A stretch of DNA of 64,000 nt, from the NCBI RefSeq assembly GCF_900110755.1, contig NZ_FOFF01000021.1, forward strand, positions 62,001 to 126,000, in the 5' to 3' direction. The first letter of the stretch is position 1, and each line of letters opens with the position of its first letter. This stretch comes from Streptomyces sp. yr375. Lineage in GTDB: Bacteria > Actinomycetota > Actinomycetes > Streptomycetales > Streptomycetaceae. A model generated the notes under the pieces. The model did not search any database, was not told where the DNA came from, and worked only from the letters and a program-made list of their open reading frames with translations. Below are positions 59,660 to 64,000 of the stretch, one piece after another. The position numbers and the translations under genes are program-made.

Positions 59660-60946
59660 TCAGCCCTTGAAGCGGGGGAAGGCGCTGCGGCCGGCGTAGA
59701 CGGCGGCGTCGTCGAGGATCTCCTCGATGCGCAGCAGTTGGTTGTACTTGGCGACGCGGTCCGAGCGGGCCGGGGCGCCGGTCTTGATCTGGCCGCAGTT
59801 CACGGCGACGGCGAGGTCGGCGATGGTGACGTCCTCGGTCTCGCCGGAGCGGTGGGACATCATGCACTTGAAGCCGTTGCGCTGGGCCATCTCGACGGCG
59901 TCCAGCGTCTCGGTCAGCGAGCCGATCTGGTTGACCTTGACGAGCAGGGCGTTGGCCGAGCCCTCTTCGATGCCACGGGCGAGGCGCTCGGGGTTGGTGA
60001 CGAAGAGGTCGTCGCCGACGATCTGGACCTTGTCGCCGATCTTCGCGGTGATGGTGTTCCAGCCGGCCCAGTCGTCCTCGTACAGCGGGTCCTCGATGGA
60101 GACCAGCGGGTACGCGGAGACGAGCTCCTCGTAGTACTCGGTCATCTCGGCGGCCGAGCGGGACTTGCCCTCGAACTCGTACTTGCCGTCCTTGTAGAAC
60201 TCGGACGCGGCGACGTCGAGCGCGAGCGCGATCTGCTCGCCCGGGATGTAACCGGCCTGCTTGATGGCCTCGATGATGAGGTCGAGGGCGGCGCGGTTGG
60301 ACTCCAGGTTCGGGGCGAAGCCGCCCTCGTCGCCGAGGCCGGTGGACAGGCCCTTGGTCTTCAGCACCTTCTTGAGGGTGTGGTAGACCTCGGCGCCCCA
60401 GCGCAGCGCCTCGGAGAAGGACTCCGCGCCGATCGGGGCGATCATGAACTCCTGGATGTCCACGTTGGAGTCGGCGTGCGAGCCGCCGTTCAGGATGTTC
60501 ATCATCGGAACGGGCAGCAGGTGCGCGTTCGGTCCGCCCAGGTAGCGGAAGAGGGGGAGGTCGGACGCCTCGGAGGCGGCGTGCGCGACGGCGAGGGAGA
60601 CGCCGAGGATGGCGTTGGCGCCGAGCGAGCCCTTGTTGTCGGTGGCGTCCAGGTCGAACATGGCCTGGTCGATCAGGCGCTGCTCGGTGGCGTCGTAGCC
60701 GACGAGCTCCGGGCCGATCTGCTCGATGACGGCGAGGACGGCCTTCTCGACACCCTTGCCGCCGTAGCGGTTGGGGTCACCGTCGCGCAGCTCGATGGCC
60801 TCGAAGGCACCGGTGGAGGCGCCGGACGGAACGGCGGCACGACCCGTGCTGCCGTCGTCGAGGCCGACCTCGACCTCGACGGTGGGGTTGCCTCGCGAGT
60901 CGAGGATTTCCCGGGCTACGACGACGTCGATGGACGGCACGAGCAT
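59660..60946 (-). CDS. eno: Enolase
   Basis: The 428-residue glycolytic enzyme converts 2-phosphoglycerate to phosphoenolpyruvate. It has IVAREILDSRGNPTVEVEV near residue 10, SGASTGAFEA (about 40), metal ligands in LALDVAASEF, SIEDPLYEDD and VGDDLFVTN, and the signature SHRSGETED with KVNQIGSL before it. Start is ATG 60946. Most codons are the highly preferred C/G-ending ones, as expected for a highly expressed gene. Confidence 0.98.
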   Translation of the reverse strand: MLVPSIDVVVAREILDSRGNPTVEVEVGLDDGSTGRAAVPSGASTGAFEAIELRDGDPNRYGGKGVEKAVLAVIEQIGPELVGYDATEQRLIDQAMFDLDATDNKGSLGANAILGVSLAVAHAASEASDLPLFRYLGGPNAHLLPVPMMNILNGGSHADSNVDIQEFMIAPIGAESFSEALRWGAEVYHTLKKVLKTKGLSTGLGDEGGFAPNLESNRAALDLIIEAIKQAGYIPGEQIALALDVAASEFYKDGKYEFEGKSRSAAEMTEYYEELVSAYPLVSIEDPLYEDDWAGWNTITAKIGDKVQIVGDDLFVTNPERLARGIEEGSANALLVKVNQIGSLTETLDAVEMAQRNGFKCMMSHRSGETEDVTIADLAVAVNCGQIKTGAPARSDRVAKYNQLLRIEEILDDAAVYAGRSAFPRFKG

Positions 60947-61339
60947 CTCCTTCTTGGGATGTGACGCTGGAAGTGCGGGGCGCGCGGGCCGTGATGAGCC
61001 CGTGCTGAGCCTTGCGACTAGAGCCTAACCGCCCGAGCGGCGTCGGCAGCCGACCGACCGCCCTCCGGACGGACCGACCCTACCTATTGTTTCCGGTCGG
61101 AACAAAGGGGGCGGTCCAGAAAGGCGGACGGGACATGTCGAACAGGCAAAGAGAAACCCCGCTCCGGCGGGTACGGGGGAACACGCACCGGAGCGGGGGC
61201 CCGTGGGGACGGGGGTGACCCTCACGAGGTCTTCAGTGTGCCGACCTCGGTTGTGAGGGCACTGTGGCTTCTCTGAGAGCCTGTTGTCACGTCGGGCCGG
61301 ACGTCACGTCAGGCCCGGACGTCACTCCAGGCCCGGATG
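60947..61339. other. Intergenic region between rpfA and eno
   Basis: A 393-bp gap with the eno promoter, a hairpin at 61157-61198 and short GTCACGTC(A/G)GGCC-type repeats near 61288-61345. No gene is supported. Confidence 0.6.
61157..61198 (-). terminator. Terminator after rpfA
   Basis: 11-bp arms (61157-61167 and 61188-61198) lie downstream of the rpfA stop. Confidence 0.7.
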
Positions 61340-62065
61340 TCACTTCAGGTGGAGCTGCTGGCCCGGGAAGATGAGGTCGGCGTCCTCGACGATGTCCTTG
61401 TTCAGCTTGAAGAGCTGCTGCCAGCCACCCTTGACCTTGTGCTTCTCGGCGATCGAGCTGAGGGTGTCGCCCTTGACGACCTTGTACTCGCCGTCGCCCT
61501 TCTTGACCTTCTTGCCGGTCGGCGTGGTGACCGTCTTGGAGGCGGCCGGGCGGTCGGTCGAGCGGGTGGCGCTCTGCTGCTCGGTCGAACGGGTGGCGGC
61601 GCTGCTGTCCGAGGAGCCGGAGCTGCTGGAGGTGTTCGAGCTGCTCGACGAGGAGGACGAGGACGTGTCGGAGGAGCTGTCGCCGGTGTAGGCGGCGCCG
61701 GACAGGCCGGTGCCGCAGACCGGCCATGCGCCCTTGCCCTGGCCCGCGAGGACCTTCTCGGCGATGGCTATCTGCTGGGACTTGCTGGCCTGGTCGGCGG
61801 TGGAGGCGTAGGCGGTGCCGCCGTACGCGGCCCAGGTGGAGGCGGAGAACTGCAGGCCGCCGTAGTAGCCGTTGCCGGTGTTGATGGACCAGTTGCCGCC
61901 GGACTCGCACTGGGCGACCGTGTCCCACTCGGAGGCGGTGGCGGCGGAGGCGTTGCCGGCCACCATCAGCGGGGCGGCGATGGCGACACCGGTCACGCCG
62001 GCCATGGCGGCGACGCGGGTGGCTTTGGACGGACGACGGTGCTTGCCCTTACCGGAAAACAGCAT
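61340..62065 (-). CDS. rpfA: Secreted resuscitation-promoting factor with LysM domain
   Basis: The 241-residue protein has a signal peptide (KATRVAAMAGVTGVAIAAPL, cut after GNASA). A transglycosylase-like Rpf domain (about 45-125: WDTVAQCESGGNWSINTG) has the catalytic Glu in CESGG. A Ser-rich linker leads to a C-terminal LysM (about 195-241: YKVVKGDTLSSIAEKH). Rpf enzymes cleave peptidoglycan to support spore germination and regrowth. ATG 62065 follows GAGGGG. The 5' leader folds as a c-di-AMP riboswitch, the known control of rpfA in Streptomyces. Confidence 0.94.
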   Translation of the reverse strand: MLFSGKGKHRRPSKATRVAAMAGVTGVAIAAPLMVAGNASAATASEWDTVAQCESGGNWSINTGNGYYGGLQFSASTWAAYGGTAYASTADQASKSQQIAIAEKVLAGQGKGAWPVCGTGLSGAAYTGDSSSDTSSSSSSSSSNTSSSSGSSDSSAATRSTEQQSATRSTDRPAASKTVTTPTGKKVKKGDGEYKVVKGDTLSSIAEKHKVKGGWQQLFKLNKDIVEDADLIFPGQQLHLK

Positions 62066-62094
62066 GGTGGATCCCCTCACCGACGCCTACGAGG

Positions 62095-62283
62095 TGAGCT
62101 GTCGGGTTCGGGCCGGTTGAGTTGCCCGGCCGCGCTCTCGCTTTCACGAGGCACGGCTTCACCCCAAGCCGCTCCGGTCAACTGCCCGGTGCGGCACCTA
62201 CCTGGGTCCCCCGCTCCTGCCTACGGCGCTTGCGCGACGACTGTTCCCGGGGCGCCGCTGGCAGGATTCGGCGTTGCGACGGC
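62095..62283 (-). promoter_or_regulatory. ydaO-type c-di-AMP riboswitch
   Basis: On the minus strand the rpfA leader contains the conserved ydaO elements in order: AACGCCGAATCCTGCC, GGGGGACCCAGGTAGGTGCC, GCACCGGGCAG and GGGGTGAAGCC. They are followed by the closing stem region that ends about 30 bp before the rpfA ATG. c-di-AMP binding lowers rpfA expression in Streptomyces. Confidence 0.93.
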
Positions 62284-62442
62284 CGGGGCTCGGGTTGCCG
62301 AGCGGCCTCGACCGTAGACACGCGATCGGCCGAATTCCAAAGACGATCAGGGCTTCTGAGACTCATCCCACACTTTCACCAAACCGGACATTCGGCGCGA
62401 AGTGTGACGTGAACTCCCGCTGTTTTTCTTGGGCTTTGCGCC

Positions 62443-63501
62443 CTATTCAACCCCTGTGTCGAGGGTCTGACCGGGGACGATGTCACTCGGGTCGGCACCG
62501 ATGAGGTCCCGATTCTCGGCATAGAGGGCGCGCCATCCGCCGTCGAGGCCAAGGGAGTCGGCGATAGAGGCGAGAGAGTCGCCGGCCTGGACGACATAGG
62601 CGGCTGCGGCATGCCGACCGGTAGAGGCGGGCGCGACGTCGGCGGCGTCGGCGACATCGGCAGTGGCGTCGGCGGCGTCGCCACGGTGACGGCCGGCACC
62701 GAGGGAACCGGTGTCGACGAGGCTCCAAGAGCCCACATCCTGGAGCGACTTATCCGAGTCGTCCTTATTTGCACTCCCCGTGGACGAACTGTCGGAACCC
62801 TGTGCGTCACCCTTGCCGGGGGAGGAAGAGGATGAAGAGGGCGAAGGGGGTGTAGAGGATGAAGGGGACTTTGACGGCGAACTCGATGCATCATCGGACG
62901 AGTCGGGTGAGCCGGGCGAGTCGGTCGAACTGTCGCCGGCTTCAGAGGACTTCGAGGAGTCGGAAGAGTCGGAAGAGTCGGATGAACTGGACGATCCGGA
63001 CGACTCCGAGGACCCCGACGAATCTGACGAATCTGACGATCCCTTGGACAGGTCGGACAATCCGTTGGATATGGACGACTCGGACGAGTCGTCGGCCACG
63101 CCGGTGTCGACGTTCAGCGCGCCGTTCTGCTGGGTGAGCCCGGAGGTCAGCCCGCAGGTGCCCCAGGCGCCGATGTTCTCGGCGGCGAGCAGCTTCTGCG
63201 CCACGGCGATCTGCTGGTTGCGGCTGGCCAGGTCGGGGCTCGCCGCGTAGTCGAGCCCGTCGTACGTCTCCCACTGCTTCTGGGTGAGGCTCAGGCCGCC
63301 GTACTCGCCGTCGCCCTTGTGGGCGCTCCACGAGCCGCCGGTCTCGCACTGCGCCACCTTGTCCCACACCGTGCCGTCGGCGGCGCTCGCGCCGGAGGCG
63401 GCGAGCAGCGGGATGGCGATGGCGGAGCCGGTCACTCCTGCCGCGACGAGGAGGGCCGGAGCCTGACGGGGGCGACGGTGACGACCGTTCCCGGAGAGCA
63501 T
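62443..63501 (-). CDS. Second secreted Rpf-family protein with Ser-rich linker
   Basis: The 352-residue protein has a signal peptide (ALLVAAGVTGSAIAIPLL) and an Rpf domain (about 42-120: WDKVAQCETGGSWSAHKG). A long Ser/Asp/Glu-rich linker (about 140-260) and a C-terminal LysM (about 305-352: YVVQAGDSLASIADSLG) follow. The Rpf catalytic Glu is in CETGG. The linker is much longer than in RpfA. There is no riboswitch upstream. ATG 63501 has AGAAGGG before it. A short perfect inverted repeat (ACTTGT-C-ACAAGT, 63590-63602) lies 89 bp upstream. Confidence 0.92.
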   Translation of the reverse strand: MLSGNGRHRRPRQAPALLVAAGVTGSAIAIPLLAASGASAADGTVWDKVAQCETGGSWSAHKGDGEYGGLSLTQKQWETYDGLDYAASPDLASRNQQIAVAQKLLAAENIGAWGTCGLTSGLTQQNGALNVDTGVADDSSESSISNGLSDLSKGSSDSSDSSGSSESSGSSSSSDSSDSSDSSKSSEAGDSSTDSPGSPDSSDDASSSPSKSPSSSTPPSPSSSSSSPGKGDAQGSDSSSTGSANKDDSDKSLQDVGSWSLVDTGSLGAGRHRGDAADATADVADAADVAPASTGRHAAAAYVVQAGDSLASIADSLGLDGGWRALYAENRDLIGADPSDIVPGQTLDTGVE

Positions 63502-63705
63502 GCGGGGGCCCTTCTCTGGACAGCGGTGGCCGGCGCGACGAGTGGAACCGAGGCGTCGCGCTGACGAGTGAACGTATCGGCACACGATCACTTGTCACAA
63601 GTTAATGCCGCGCAGATCACGTGAAGATCACAGAATTGAGGTCCGATCACCTCCCGTCCGCCGAATGTCCACACCCCGACTGACGACCGATCACATCCAT
63701 ACCCG

Positions 63706-64000
63706 TTATGTACCGGAACGCTCCGGAGTGAACTCGACCGGCAACGTCCGCAGGCCGCGCATGATGAGGCCGCCGCGCCAGCGCAAGTCGGCCGGGTCGG
63801 CGGCCAGTCGGAGGTCGGGCAGCCGGGTGAGGAGGGTGGCCAGCGCGGTCTGGCCCTCCAGACGGGCCAGCGGGGCGCCCAGGCAGTAGTGGATGCCGTG
63901 GCCGTAGCCGAGGTGCTGGTTGTCGCGGCGGGAGAGGTCGAGCGTGTCGGGGTCCGTGAAGCGGGCCGGGTCGCGGTCGGCGGCCGCCAGGACGACGAGG
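63706..64000 (-). CDS. Cytochrome P450, C-terminal part
   Basis: The gene enters from the right edge. The visible end carries the P450 heme-binding region GYGHGIHYCLGAPLARLE with the axial Cys, preceded by DLSRRDNQH, and ends PVEFTPERSGT before a TAA at 63706-63708. It is a bacterial class I-type P450. The start and most of the protein lie outside the window, so substrate and partners cannot be judged. Confidence 0.92.
   Translation of the reverse strand, partial: LVVLAAADRDPARFTDPDTLDLSRRDNQHLGYGHGIHYCLGAPLARLEGQTALATLLTRLPDLRLAADPADLRWRGGLIMRGLRTLPVEFTPERSGT

Overview
The window is chromosomal DNA of an actinomycete, almost certainly a Streptomyces. It is very GC-rich, many genes start with GTG next to AGGAGG-type ribosome binding sites, and it carries bldA, the tRNA-Leu(UAA) gene that controls development and secondary metabolism in that genus. 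From memory, the gene order from about 41.6 kb to the right end (cystathionine beta-synthase, SGNH hydrolase, thiolase, BI-1 protein, pobA, bldA, ABC exporter, cfa, ndh, ppx, DUF501, divIC, eno, rpfA, second Rpf, P450) is the conserved core order of Streptomyces chromosomes. hutU at the left end belongs to the same neighbourhood. Between hutU and the SDR/XRE pair at 39-41 kb lies about 37 kb of accessory DNA.

Layout. 0-2 kb: end of a hut operon (hutU, then an M20 amidohydrolase cut by the window edge). 2.3-4.8 kb: four genes with Roadblock/LC7 and DUF4388 domains. 4.9-11.5 kb: a membrane protein, an RpiR regulator, and a HutH-like lyase that lacks the MIO-forming Ala-Ser-Gly. These are divergent from a complete OpuC-type ABC importer for quaternary amines. 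12.0-12.7 kb: an orphan NarL/LuxR regulator. 13.0-21.7 kb (minus strand): a lysyl-tRNA-synthetase paralogue leads a tightly overlapping operon with a collagen-like repeat peptide, a TIM-barrel protein, a long pentapeptide-repeat protein, a PIG-L deacetylase, a nucleotide-sugar dehydrogenase and an aminotransferase. A YggS-type PLP protein lies beyond a hairpin. 22.1 kb: a divergent OmpR-type regulator without a phosphoacceptor Asp. 23.3-31.1 kb: a VirB-like secretion or conjugation module without relaxase or integrase. 31.4-39.0 kb: a compact biosynthetic operon (adenylating ligase, PhyH oxygenase, Asp/Glu racemase, acyl-CoA-dehydrogenase-fold flavoprotein, two methyltransferases, hexapeptide acyltransferase). 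39-41 kb: SDR and XRE regulator, then DUF6924. From 41.6 kb: core genes.

How it fits together. TTA codons, which only bldA tRNA reads, occur in the first genes of the LysRS-like operon, the VirB-like module and the ligase operon. They also occur in the VirB-like ATPase and in the NarL/LuxR regulator. The accessory operons are therefore probably held under bldA control, and bldA itself lies 10-30 kb away. The second notable system is the MIO-less HutH-like lyase beside an OpuC-type importer. This pairing suggests uptake and elimination chemistry on a quaternary-ammonium amino acid such as ergothioneine or hercynine. Recognisable regulatory elements include a c-di-AMP (ydaO) riboswitch upstream of rpfA, two Rex-like sites upstream of ndh, a perfect inverted repeat upstream of pobA, and a DasR-like site at 11.56 kb.
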